A model generated the notes under the pieces. The model worked only from the letters and a program-made list of their open reading frames with translations, had not been told where the DNA came from and made no database searches. From an uncultured Lachnospiraceae bacterium (lineage in GTDB: Bacteria > Bacillota_A > Clostridia > Lachnospirales > Lachnospiraceae), in contig CACXDR010000100.1 of NCBI GenBank assembly GCA_902766415.1, positions 1-10,054 on the forward strand: DNA of 10,054 nt, read 5' to 3'. Positions 1 to 6,676 of this stretch are shown here, in pieces (position 1 is the stretch's first letter; the number at the start of each line of letters is the position of its first letter). A program made the position numbers and the translations under genes.

Positions 1-1036
1 ACTTCTCCTCGAACTTCTTCACGAACTCCTGGACCTGCGGATCCGGGTTCGTGGAGATATAGACGCTGACGCAGCCGACGCCCTCCATCGCATCGCCGGC
101 GATCTCAAGCGCGTTGGTGCTGTAAAGGGAGGTGTGGCCGATGATGTAGGACTCGATGCCGAGGTTCTTCATCTGCTTGATGATCAGCGCGCAGTCCGTG
201 ACGGTTCCGCAGAGCGCGACCGCCTCGGGGGCCTCGTCCTTCACCTTGGTCAGGATCGCGGTGAAATCCTGGTCCGCCGGATTGTACTCGATCTCGTCCA
301 CGATCTCCGCGCCGTTCTCCTTCGCGTAGTTCACGAGGTTCCCGGCAAGGTTCTTTCCGAAATCGTTGTTGGAGCACATGACGAGGATCTTGTTGTAGCC
401 CTTCTTCATTGCCGCCTTTGCCATCTGCGGTCCGACCTGCGCGTCCTGAACTGCCATGCGGAAGAAATAATCGCTGCAGTTCGCGAGGGACGGCGAGCTC
501 GAGGACACGACGCACTCGACCAGGCCTGCGTCGTCGATGATCGGGACGATCGCAAGGGTGCAGGACGTAAGGCTCGAGCCTACCATGGCGACGATGTTGT
601 CATCGTCCGCGAACTTCTGCGCGCCGCGCGCCGCGTTCTGCGGATCGCCCTGGTCGTCATACTCCTCAAGGACCAGCTTCGCGCCGTTGACGCCGCCTGC
701 CGCGTTGATCTCCTCGATCGCAAGGCTCATGCCATGCACCTGGTCAAGGCCGTACAGCGCGTTGTCGCCGCTTAACGGGTTGACCATGCCGATGTGGATC
801 TCGTCCACTGCCGCCTGGACGCCGGATGCAGCCTGAGTCTCAGCGGCCTTCGTTTCCTCCGCCTTCGCCTCTGCAGCCTGGGTCTCCGCAGCCTGGGTCT
901 CCGCGGCCTTCGTCTCCGCAGGAGCCGCTGCCGGAGCCGCGGTCGTCGCCGTGCTGCCTCCGCCGCACGCTGCAAGGCCTGCCGCCATGACGCCTGCCAT
1001 GCACATCGCCATCACGCTTTTCATTGTCTTCTTCAT
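1..1036 (-). CDS. LIVBP-type ABC substrate-binding lipoprotein (3' end outside window)
   Basis: Extracytoplasmic solute-binding protein of the branched-chain amino acid (Peripla_BP_6) type, which delivers an amino acid or similar solute to an ABC importer. It reads open from ATG at 1036 to the window edge (345 residues), so the C-terminus is missing. A lipoprotein signal peptide ends in LAAC (residues 21-24; Cys24 would be lipidated). An Ala/Thr/Glu/Lys linker with repeated AAETQ/AAETK units follows (about 40-68). The binding domain begins near residue 80 (IHIGMVNPLSGDNALYG) and carries family-typical INAAGGVNG and PADQDFTAIL stretches. A GGGAGG site lies 8 bases before the start. The mature domain has seven further cysteines, many for an exported protein. 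The gene has its own upstream region, which shares a 99-base element with the oxidoreductase operon, so the two are probably co-regulated. Substrate unknown; permease and ATPase genes may lie beyond the left edge. Confidence 0.9.
   Translation of the reverse strand, partial: MKKTMKSVMAMCMAGVMAAGLAACGGGSTATTAAPAAAPAETKAAETQAAETQAAEAKAEETKAAETQAASGVQAAVDEIHIGMVNPLSGDNALYGLDQVHGMSLAIEEINAAGGVNGAKLVLEEYDDQGDPQNAARGAQKFADDDNIVAMVGSSLTSCTLAIVPIIDDAGLVECVVSSSSPSLANCSDYFFRMAVQDAQVGPQMAKAAMKKGYNKILVMCSNNDFGKNLAGNLVNYAKENGAEIVDEIEYNPADQDFTAILTKVKDEAPEAVALCGTVTDCALIIKQMKNLGIESYIIGHTSLYSTNALEIAGDAMEGVGCVSVYISTNPDPQVQEFVKKFEEK
833..919 (-). repeat. In-gene repeat encoding the AAETQ/AAETK linker
   Basis: Short imperfect tandem repeats of about 15 bases encode AETK/AAETQ/AAETQ/AAEAK/AEETK/AAETQ. 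They lie just after the lipidated cysteine of the binding protein. This is a flexible, charged spacer between membrane anchor and binding domain. Such linkers are common in clostridial lipoproteins and prone to copy-number change. Confidence 0.7.
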
Positions 1037-1050
1037 AAAAAGATCCTCCC

Positions 1051-1066
1051 TTCAGATTCTTCTGAA
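1051..1066 (-). other. Small inverted repeat in the leader of the binding-protein gene
   Basis: TTCAGA (1051-1056) and TCTGAA (1061-1066) form a perfect 6-bp inverted repeat with a 4-base spacer, directly upstream of the GGGAGG site (about 1045-1050). In the mRNA it would be a small hairpin just before the ribosome binding site, or it may be an operator half-site pair. Short, so chance is possible. Confidence 0.35.
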
Positions 1067-1103
1067 TCCTTGCGGTGCTTATACATGCCCGCCTCGTTTC
1101 GCG

Positions 1104-1202
1104 TATAATATTGCATTTTCAAGTGAATATTTCAACATTATTTTGCATAATGCGTCACGTTTGAACATATATATTCATTCAGGTGGACAATTGATACACC
1201 AG
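1104..1202 (-). promoter_or_regulatory. Copy A of a 99-base shared regulatory element (binding-protein promoter)
   Basis: Ungapped alignment with 7131-7229 gives 70 of 99 identical bases, best at the two ends. The far end, read on the minus strand, holds TGGTGTATCAATTGTCCA (1184-1201), with partial dyad symmetry (TGG...CCA), then a conserved AT-rich block ending in GTTC. The near end holds AATGCAATATTAT. A possible vegetative promoter common to both copies is TTGAAA (1130-1135), a 19-base spacer and TATTAT (1105-1110), predicting a leader of roughly 60 bases. The outer box also resembles a -24/-12 sigma-54 site (TGG, ten bases further TTG), but has GT where the near-invariant GC is expected. 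I therefore cannot say whether it is an activator site or the promoter itself. Confidence 0.65.
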
Positions 1203-1251
1203 ACGGGAGGCTTGCGGAACGCGCGGGGATGCTTAGCTTAGGGAGACGCAG

Positions 1252-1276
1252 ACGCCGGAAGGCGTTTCTCCGGCGT
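1252..1276 (-). other. Hairpin just after the racemase stop codon
   Basis: ACGCCGGA (1252-1259) and TCCGGCGT (1269-1276) form a perfect 8-bp stem with a 9-base loop, six bases past the racemase stop. In the minus-strand transcript it is not followed by a run of U, so it is at best a weak terminator or a 3'-end stabilising hairpin of the operon mRNA. Confidence 0.45.
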
Positions 1277-1282
1277 TTCCTT

Positions 1283-1981
1283 TCACATTCCACGCATCAC
1301 ATAAGTGCAGAGCGAAATGATATCGTATACCGGCAGCCCCGTCGCCTTCCGCACCGCTCCGGCATAGGGCGGCATGTTGGTGCATTCAAAGACGATGGCG
1401 CCGACCTCCGGATGCTCCTCTGCCATCTGCTTCGCCCGGGCCGCCATCTCCGCCTCCGCCCGGTCCCTGTCAAGGCAGGTCCCGTCCTTCACGAAGATCT
1501 CATAAAAATGCGTGCCCCCCTCCATGCCGTACACGATCATGGGCCCATCGTCCGGGCCGGAGGGCTCCGTGCCCTTCAGGATCCCTGCCCCGGCAAAGTG
1601 CCTTGCCCCAAGCGCGGACGCGTTCGCCGTCATGATCCCCACCCTCTTTCCCGCGGGAAGCATGGCCTGCACCATCGGCACCTGCAGAAGCGAAGAGGAC
1701 AGCACCGGGATATGCACCGCGGCAGCCAGCTCCTTCTGGAACATGGCGAGAAAACCGCAGCTCGTGGTGACTGCCGACGCGCCCTCCCGCTCCAGCTGCA
1801 CCGCTGCCTGTATGAAGGGCTCAAGAAGCGCGGGATCCGCCTCCTCCACCACGCGCTTCGGGTCGGCGTTCCGCACAACCAGCTTCCGGACGGGGAAACC
1901 AAAGCTTTCCGGATTCCCCACGTCTCCCGGGATCCTCGGGAAACGGGTATCCAGCATCAGTATGCCAAGAAAAGGTTCCAT
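1283..1981 (-). CDS. Aspartate/glutamate-type racemase family protein
   Basis: Predicted cofactor-independent two-cysteine racemase of the Asp/Glu/hydantoin racemase superfamily, 232 residues, cytoplasmic. The two expected catalytic cysteines are present: Cys75 in VTTSCGF and Cys200 in FECTNMPPY. The N-terminus LGILMLDTRFPRIPGDVGN is characteristic of an uncharacterised branch rather than of MurI. The start at 1981 is chosen because AAAGGAGG lies 7 bases before it; an upstream in-frame ATG at 2029 lies inside an intercistronic hairpin and has no such site. It is the last gene of the operon, 138 bases after the permease. Next to a DAO-type dehydrogenase it plausibly interconverts D and L forms of the substrate before oxidation; this is inference. 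Substrate not predictable; a hydantoin racemase or maleate-isomerase-like role is possible. Confidence 0.88.
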   Translation of the reverse strand: MEPFLGILMLDTRFPRIPGDVGNPESFGFPVRKLVVRNADPKRVVEEADPALLEPFIQAAVQLEREGASAVTTSCGFLAMFQKELAAAVHIPVLSSSLLQVPMVQAMLPAGKRVGIMTANASALGARHFAGAGILKGTEPSGPDDGPMIVYGMEGGTHFYEIFVKDGTCLDRDRAEAEMAARAKQMAEEHPEVGAIVFECTNMPPYAGAVRKATGLPVYDIISLCTYVMRGM

Positions 1982-2007
1982 GGTCTTTCCTCCTTTACAT
2001 GCGCTAA

Positions 2008-2035
2008 GGGGCAGTGCCTTAAAAAGCACTGCCCC
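2008..2035 (-). other. Perfect 10-bp intercistronic hairpin upstream of the racemase
   Basis: GGGGCAGTGC (2008-2017) and GCACTGCCCC (2026-2035) pair perfectly around an 8-base loop. It ends about 10 bases before the racemase ribosome binding site in the minus-strand mRNA. There is no U-run after it, so it is more likely an mRNA processing or stability element, or a leaky attenuator that lowers racemase expression, than a full terminator. Confidence 0.6.
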
Positions 2036-2062
2036 GAAGGATATGTATCTGTGACCGTCAAG

Positions 2063-2096
2063 CCCTCCGGCAGCCCGGGATGCAGAGCTGCCAGGG
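2063..2096 (-). other. Second intercistronic hairpin after the permease stop
   Basis: GGCAGC (2069-2074) pairs with GCTGCC (2087-2092) around 12 bases; CCCT (2063-2066) and AGGG (2093-2096) extend the stem across a 2-base bulge. It lies shortly after the permease stop codon and precedes the stronger 2008-2035 hairpin, so the gap carries two hairpins in tandem. Confidence 0.45.
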
Positions 2097-2119
2097 TCCT
2101 GGTACAGTCAAGCTTCCGG

Positions 2120-3337
2120 TCAGATATACAGGAACACGATACCTACCGCCAGGAAGGCAAGGCACATCGGCAGGGAGTAGAACATCGATTTCAGCGGGTC
2201 CACGTCCTTTCCGAACTGTGAAGAGATCATGCCGCAGATGACGAAGGTGGTCAGGTCTGCCGGCGGCATGCCCTGTCCGGCTGCTGCCAGATGGGCGCCC
2301 GCCACGCCGACGAACACAGGGTTCAGTCCCAGGGCCAGAAGGGCCGGGCCGAAGAATACGAATACCACGTTCTGTGTCGTGGACTGGGAGCCGGTAAGCA
2401 TACCCAGGATACACATGGCTACGATACCGCCGATCTTCAGCACGTTCGGCCCAAGCGTTGAGGTAAACGCGCCGACTGTGTCGATAGAGCCTGCCTTGTA
2501 GAAGCATCCGATCATGAAGGAGCAGCAGATCTGGAGGATCAGGGTGCGCTCCACGTTCTTTAACGACTGGGAGAAGATCTTTCCGCCGTTCTCGCGGACC
2601 TTCGGGAAGATGAAGGAAAACGCGATCGCGCAGAAGATGGAGAGGACGATGCCGTTGGTGAAGCCGCCCAGGATGGAGACTCCCGCCATGAAGTCATAAA
2701 GGCTCATAACATTGTCATCCGCGAGCTTCAGGAACTTGATGTTCTTTAAGATCGTCGGACCGACGTCGATGATGCTGAGGGTCCTGAGGAAGATGATCAC
2801 GATCAGGAAGCACAGCGGGATGAGGGACTTCCAGTTCCTGCGGATGATATCGCCGGCAGTCTCATTGCTGAATTTTACCTTGATCTCAGGGTTCGCGCCG
2901 GGCTTGTTTTCCGGCCTTACCAGGATCAGCGCGCTGTACAGGGCGACGACGATAAAGCAGATGGAGACCGTGATGTAGCCGGTCTTGATGACGGGGTCCG
3001 GATCCGTCCCGATGAGGGTGGAGGACAGGGCCAGGGCCTGCGTCATAGGCGGCATGATCGAGCCTACTGCCGCGCCCATCATGACGATGGCGCTGATCTT
3101 TTCCAGCTCCAGTCCCATGGAGACCAGAATTCCATAGGTAAGCATTCCGATGACGGCGGACGCCGCGATGGCATCGCCCAGAAGGGAACCGGCGATCGTC
3201 AGGGTCGCCAGGATGCCGACGATCAGAAGTCTCGGATGCTCCTTGAACTTCGCGGTCAGGGCGCCGATGATGGTATCTACCGTGCCGAGCTGGACGGAGA
3301 TCTCCGCGAAGATGCCGCCCGCGATGGACAGGGCCAT
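2120..3337 (-). CDS. DctM-like (ion-transporter superfamily) permease, main fragment after in-frame UGA
   Basis: Polytopic membrane transporter resembling the large permease subunit of TRAP systems (DctM) and other ion-transporter-superfamily carriers; about ten hydrophobic segments. Two re-entrant-loop-like stretches support this: GAAVGSIMPPMTQALALSS (matching the DctM G-S-I-I-P-P-S motif) and GLNPVFVGVAGAHLAAAGQG followed by MPPADL near the C-terminus (matching the DctM G-L-x-P-x-x-F-G ... P-P motif). The reading frame continues unbroken upstream through UGA (3343-3341) and Ile into the 3341-3529 fragment. Intact, the protein would be about 469 residues. The ATG at 3337 has no good ribosome binding site; translation would need reinitiation after the UGA. 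Lying in the dehydrogenase operon, it probably imported the enzyme's substrate. No DctP or DctQ gene is in the window. Either a recently broken gene or a UGA-readthrough gene. Confidence 0.8.
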   Translation of the reverse strand: MALSIAGGIFAEISVQLGTVDTIIGALTAKFKEHPRLLIVGILATLTIAGSLLGDAIAASAVIGMLTYGILVSMGLELEKISAIVMMGAAVGSIMPPMTQALALSSTLIGTDPDPVIKTGYITVSICFIVVALYSALILVRPENKPGANPEIKVKFSNETAGDIIRRNWKSLIPLCFLIVIIFLRTLSIIDVGPTILKNIKFLKLADDNVMSLYDFMAGVSILGGFTNGIVLSIFCAIAFSFIFPKVRENGGKIFSQSLKNVERTLILQICCSFMIGCFYKAGSIDTVGAFTSTLGPNVLKIGGIVAMCILGMLTGSQSTTQNVVFVFFGPALLALGLNPVFVGVAGAHLAAAGQGMPPADLTTFVICGMISSQFGKDVDPLKSMFYSLPMCLAFLAVGIVFLYI

Positions 3338-3343
3338 GATTCA
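3338..3343 (-). other. In-frame UGA splitting the permease gene
   Basis: The mRNA reads ATG GCG TGA ATC ATG GCC. The two halves are in the same frame and form one continuous transporter sequence (…GLNRMA-stop-IMALSIAGG…). A single C-to-T change on the plus strand at 3341 (TGG to TGA) would explain it if the residue was Trp. UGA ends several other genes here (e.g. 8870-8872), so the code is not generally reassigned. Confidence 0.8.
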
Positions 3344-3529
3344 CGCCATCCGGTTCAGTCCGTCGACCCAGGCAAAGATCCAGTCTCCCAGGTTAAACAC
3401 GCCGGACAGCACCATGGTAAGGACGCCGGTGAGCAGAAGGGCGGCGTTCATGTTTCCTCCGATGACCGGGAACTTCTTCCACAAGGCGATCATGAGCAGA
3501 AAACAAATCGGTAACACAACAGCTATCAT
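3341..3529 (-). CDS. N-terminal fragment of the DctM-like permease (62 residues before UGA)
   Basis: Encodes the first transmembrane segments of the permease: a hydrophobic N-terminus (IAVVLPICFLLMIALW), a second segment (AALLLTGVLTMVLSGVF) and a W-containing stretch ending GLNRMA before the UGA. The start at 3529 has AAAGGAGG 6 bases upstream, the proper translation start of the whole gene. It follows the FAD dehydrogenase by 42 bases, which include a run of seven T. Alone, the peptide would have no transport function; it should be read with 2120-3337 as one gene. Confidence 0.75.
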   Translation of the reverse strand: MIAVVLPICFLLMIALWKKFPVIGGNMNAALLLTGVLTMVLSGVFNLGDWIFAWVDGLNRMA

Positions 3530-3571
3530 ACGTCTCCTCCTTTAAAAAAACATTTTCGACTGCCCGGCCTG

Positions 3572-4741
3572 TCACAGGAACCGGTTCGGGCTGAAGTCAC
3601 TGATGTCGTAGGACGGCTTTCCGTCCACGATCAGCTCCGCGATGAGCTTTCCGGTGATGGGTGAAAGGGCGATGCCGTCTCCCTCATGGCCTGCTGCCAT
3701 GATAAAGCCCGGCAGCGTCCGGACCTCCCCAAGCAGGGACAGCCCGTCCGGCGTGTACGGCCGGAAGCCGCTGAAGTACCGGATGATATTCACGTCCTTC
3801 AGGGCCGGGAAAAAACGCAGCGCGCGCTTCATCATTGCCTCGATCGCCTCAAAGGTGTTCTCCTCCTCGAATTCCGCGAATTCGCGGGTCCCGCCGATGA
3901 TCAGGCCGCCGGTCTCCTGCTGCTCGATGGAGAGGGACTGCCCGAGCTTCAGGACCGTCTGGTCCTTGATGGTCTCCGGCCGGAACTTGATCACGTTGTA
4001 CCGCGCGCACTGCACTGTGGCAGTGAGGAAGGGGCCGATCGGCTCTGTGACCGCCAGCTGGCCCTTTCTCGGCCGGACCGGCATATCCAGGCCTGCCAGC
4101 GCCGCGACCCTGCCGGCCCAGGCGCCGGCCGCGTTCACGATAAACCTGGCGCGGTGCTCCGCCGCCCCGTTCTTCCTGTCAAAGGTCCTGACGCCCACAG
4201 CACGGCTGTCCTCGATGAGGATCTCCGTGACCTCGGTGTTATAGGCGTATTCCGCTCCCAGCTTCTTTGCCGCCCTGGCAAATGCCAGCGTCATGGCAAG
4301 GGGATTGACCTTCCCTCCGGTGGGTGAATACAGGGCCCCGTAGATGTCGTGATTCAGGTTCGGCTCGATGGCGCAGGCCTCCTCCGCGGAGATCATGCGG
4401 ATGTCGACGCCGCTCTTTCTCTGTTCCTCCGCCATCTGCGACAGAAGGTTCCACTGGTATTCATCCTCCACCGGCTGCATGCCGCCGGCCTCCAGGCCGT
4501 ACTCGATGTCGCTTCCCAGCTCCTCGCTTAAGGTCCTGAACATCTCAATGGACTGTACTGCCAGGTCAAGCTGCACGCCGGGTTTCTTCGTGTGATAGCC
4601 CACCACGCCGTCCGTGGCGCCTGCGGATCCGCTGGCAGTGTCCTTCTTCTCGATCACCAGCACGTCCTGATGCCTTCTGGCCAGCTGCCAGGCGATGGAG
4701 CTTCCGATGATACCGCCGCCGATAATAATCACATCACGCAT
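3572..4741 (-). CDS. FAD-dependent amine/amino-acid dehydrogenase (DAO family, HcnC-like)
   Basis: Catalytic flavoprotein of the D-amino-acid oxidase superfamily, 389 residues, like glycine/sarcosine/proline dehydrogenase beta-type subunits (HcnC, SoxB, archaeal dye-linked ProDH beta, LhpB). The N-terminal dinucleotide-binding fold has GGGIIG (8-13) and the ribose-binding acid E31; the C-terminal FAD part has [14 protein letters not shown] and [16 protein letters not shown], both family hallmarks. No signal peptide, so cytoplasmic. The start is set at ATG 4741 because GGAGG lies 8 bases before it; earlier TTG (4759) and ATG (4747) overlap or touch that site. It overlaps the BFD-type gene by 8 bases, implying translational coupling. 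It should oxidise the C-N bond of an amino or imino acid and pass electrons to the neighbouring Fe-S subunits. Substrate undetermined. Confidence 0.92.
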   Translation of the reverse strand: MRDVIIIGGGIIGSSIAWQLARRHQDVLVIEKKDTASGSAGATDGVVGYHTKKPGVQLDLAVQSIEMFRTLSEELGSDIEYGLEAGGMQPVEDEYQWNLLSQMAEEQRKSGVDIRMISAEEACAIEPNLNHDIYGALYSPTGGKVNPLAMTLAFARAAKKLGAEYAYNTEVTEILIEDSRAVGVRTFDRKNGAAEHRARFIVNAAGAWAGRVAALAGLDMPVRPRKGQLAVTEPIGPFLTATVQCARYNVIKFRPETIKDQTVLKLGQSLSIEQQETGGLIIGGTREFAEFEEENTFEAIEAMMKRALRFFPALKDVNIIRYFSGFRPYTPDGLSLLGEVRTLPGFIMAAGHEGDGIALSPITGKLIAELIVDGKPSYDISDFSPNRFL

Positions 4742-5009
4742 CTTCATCACCTCCGGCAAATACGCCCATCTTCACGGGCCTGGCCGGCATGCGGCTTTTC
4801 TGCAGGTACACGTCCTCCGGCTTCTGCCCGGTCTGCTGTGCCACGAGCCTCTGCACCAGGCGGCCGCAGGTCTTGCCCTGGCAGAGCCCCATGCAGGCCC
4901 TCGTCCTGCGCTTCACGCCGTCCACCGTAGTGGCGCCGTCACTGATCGCGTCTATGATCTCCTGCTCCGTCACTTCCTGACAGCGGCAGATAATAAGTTC
5001 GTCGCTCAT
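4734..5009 (-). CDS. BFD-like [2Fe-2S] protein
   Basis: Small (91-residue) electron-transfer protein of the bacterioferritin-associated-ferredoxin fold. C8-x-C10 (IICRC) and C43-x4-C48 (LCQGKTC) match the CxC...CxxxxC ligand pattern; C39 is extra. In HcnB/OoxA-type enzymes this domain is usually fused to the C-terminus of the FAD/NAD(P) subunit. Here it is a free protein, as in the small subunit of archaeal dye-linked proline dehydrogenase. It begins 18 bases after the ferredoxin-like gene and its last 8 bases overlap the DAO dehydrogenase. The AAGGGGG site is 9 bases before ATG 5009 but only 3 before ATG 5015, so 5009 is preferred; 5015 would add two residues. Likely relays electrons within the complex. 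Confidence 0.88.
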   Translation of the reverse strand: MSDELIICRCQEVTEQEIIDAISDGATTVDGVKRRTRACMGLCQGKTCGRLVQRLVAQQTGQKPEDVYLQKSRMPARPVKMGVFAGGDEDA

Positions 5010-5027
5010 CTGCATCGTCCCCCTTTC

Positions 5028-5540
5028 TCACTGCCGCGGACGGGGAAGACGCGCGATGCTCCGCACCTCATCCACGTACTCCAGCGGGACCCTGAGCCGG
5101 ATCACGGCGGTCCCGGCATAGCTCTTCACCCTGGTGACCTTGAGCACCGTGCCCCTGCAGACCACCTCGCCGCCCCTGCTGACCGCGTCCACCTCGTCTC
5201 CTTCGGCGGGCAGCGGCAGATACTCAAAGGGGAAATCCACCGTTCCTTCCGTCTCTGAATAGGACTTGTCCAGGATCACGATCGCAAGTCCCGGGCAGTT
5301 GGCCACGCAGAGGCCGCAGCCGGTGCAGCTGTCCTCATGGAGCACCGGAAGCGCCGTGATCTGCTCTCCCACCGTAATGGATCCGAACCGGCAGATGCCC
5401 TCGCAGGGATTGCAGGGGATCTCCTGTACACACTCGATACACGCCACGCGGCCCTTGCGCATCCTTGCCTCCGTCGGCCTTCCGGGACACGCGGCAAGCT
5501 CTTCCTTCGAAGGAACTCCGGTATATCTCACTCCATCCAT
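5028..5540 (-). CDS. Two-cluster 4Fe-4S ferredoxin-like subunit
   Basis: Iron-sulfur protein of 170 residues with an N-terminal dicluster ferredoxin region and a C-terminal extension without cysteine clusters (about 95-170). The second cluster motif is canonical, C72-x2-C75-x2-C78-x3-C82-P. The first is irregular, C34-x2-C37-x5-C43-x2-C46-x3-C50, giving five candidate ligands. The C-terminal part (LPLPAEGDEV, VVCRGTVLKV) may form a small beta domain that docks on a partner; I do not recognise it. The start at 5540 shares one base with the stop of the upstream FAD/NAD(P) gene (TGATG), so the two are coupled. Its place inside the dehydrogenase operon suggests a dedicated electron carrier or wiring subunit between the flavoproteins and cellular ferredoxin in an anaerobe; this is inference. 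Confidence 0.87.
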   Translation of the reverse strand: MDGVRYTGVPSKEELAACPGRPTEARMRKGRVACIECVQEIPCNPCEGICRFGSITVGEQITALPVLHEDSCTGCGLCVANCPGLAIVILDKSYSETEGTVDFPFEYLPLPAEGDEVDAVSRGGEVVCRGTVLKVTRVKSYAGTAVIRLRVPLEYVDEVRSIARLPRPRQ

Positions 5541-6676
5541 CAGACTGCCGCCCCTTTCTGCCCGCAGGCTGCACCGGCCTCAAAGGCTTCCATACGTTCG
5601 ATCTGGGACTGCTTCGCCGTGCGGCGCTTCTCGCCGAACATGCCGGACCTCAGAGTCTCAAGGCGTCCCCAGATCTCCTTCTTCTTCTCTGCCGCTTCCT
5701 CAGCGCCCAGATACCCGAGGGCTTCCGCCGCGGCGACTCCCGCCAGGTTTCCTTCCTCCATGGCGGAGGATGCCTCCTCCACGCCGGTGACGTCGCCCGC
5801 CACATAGAGTCCCTTCACAGTGGTCTCCATGTTCCGGTCATGCATGGGCACATGCCCGCCGAAGGCGGGAATAAAGGTGAACTCGCAGCCCGTCATCCAT
5901 ACGAGCTCCGTCATGGGGTTCAGCCCCACCGCCAGGCAGACTGTATCCACGTCGAAGGTCTTCTCGCTCCCCGGGATATGCTGCCATTTGCTGTCCACGG
6001 CAACGATGGTGACCTGCTCCACCTTGTCTTTGCCGGTCACCTCCTTGATGGTATGTCCCACAAAGATAGGAACGCCCGCGCGGCGGATCTTTCCGGCATG
6101 GACGCCGTAGCCGCCGATGAAGGGGGCTCCTTCCACCAGGGCCACCACGTCCGCCCCTGCCTGCATCAGCTGGTAGGACACGATCAGGCCCACGTTGCCG
6201 CTTCCCAGCATCAGGATCCGTTCACCCGGGAGGACGCGGTTCACGTTGATCATGGTCTGTGCCGCGCCGGCTCCCATGACGCCCGGAAGCGTGCTGCCCG
6301 GAAAGGCCATGTAGTTTTCCTTGGCTCCCGTGGCGACGATCACCTTTTTCGCGATCACATGCCAGTGCTCGTCCTCATGCACCACGCCCAGCGTGCAGTC
6401 CTTCTGCATCCCGTAGACCACGGTGTCGAGCCACACCTCCGCCCCGGACTTTTCCACCCGGTCCAGGAGCTGCTGTCCGATGACGTAACCGCGGGTCCCG
6501 GCCTGGTGCGCCCTGGAGCCGAAGAACTTATGGATCTGCTTGAACAGCTGACCCCCGGGAAGGTGGTTTTCATCGATCACCAGCACCCTGGCACCCGCTG
6601 CCGCCGCCTGGCAGGCTGCGGAAAGCCCCGCGGATCCCGCGCCGATGATGGCAACATCCGTCTCTTTGATCTTCAC
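5540..6676 (-). CDS. FAD/NAD(P)-binding oxidoreductase (HcnB/OoxA-like alpha subunit, without BFD domain)
   Basis: Flavoprotein of 378 residues in the pyridine-nucleotide-disulfide-reductase-like group of HcnB, OoxA/NoxA and sarcosine oxidase alpha. FAD-binding GAGSAG (12-17), ATGA (115-118), the second nucleotide-binding site GSGNVG (158-163), and the C-terminal FAD motif GLYVAGDVTG (289-298) are all present. PGGQLFKQIHKFFGS near residue 40 is typical of this family. The C-terminal BFD [2Fe-2S] domain usual in HcnB is absent; a separate gene supplies it (4734-5009). The start is GTG at 6676, with GGAGG 7 bases upstream; GTGA overlaps the stop of the HcnA-like gene by 4 bases. It probably accepts electrons from the DAO subunit and hands them to NAD(P) or ferredoxin, though direct NAD(P) use cannot be proved from sequence. 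Confidence 0.91.
   Translation of the reverse strand: MKIKETDVAIIGAGSAGLSAACQAAAAGARVLVIDENHLPGGQLFKQIHKFFGSRAHQAGTRGYVIGQQLLDRVEKSGAEVWLDTVVYGMQKDCTLGVVHEDEHWHVIAKKVIVATGAKENYMAFPGSTLPGVMGAGAAQTMINVNRVLPGERILMLGSGNVGLIVSYQLMQAGADVVALVEGAPFIGGYGVHAGKIRRAGVPIFVGHTIKEVTGKDKVEQVTIVAVDSKWQHIPGSEKTFDVDTVCLAVGLNPMTELVWMTGCEFTFIPAFGGHVPMHDRNMETTVKGLYVAGDVTGVEEASSAMEEGNLAGVAAAEALGYLGAEEAAEKKKEIWGRLETLRSGMFGEKRRTAKQSQIERMEAFEAGAACGQKGAAV

Noticed and set aside
1252..1276. The hairpin after the racemase as a true intrinsic terminator
   Set aside because: The minus-strand transcript has no U-run after the stem, so only a weak 3' structure is claimed.
134..2221. Long plus-strand open frames across 134-2221
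   Set aside because: They are antisense to the binding protein and racemase. Their translations are Arg/His/Leu-rich with no domain, as expected for shadows of GC-rich genes. The minus-strand frames have ribosome binding sites and clear motifs.
3341..3343. The permease UGA as a selenocysteine codon
   Set aside because: The bases after the UGA give only a weak 4-bp GCCC/GGGC stem, not a convincing bacterial SECIS. The family is not a known selenoprotein group, and no selenocysteine genes are in view. Nonsense mutation or Trp readthrough is simpler.
3874..3887. Perfect palindrome CCGCGAATTCGCGG
   Set aside because: It lies within the DAO dehydrogenase coding sequence, encodes ordinary residues (REFAEF), and has no second copy nearby; probably chance.
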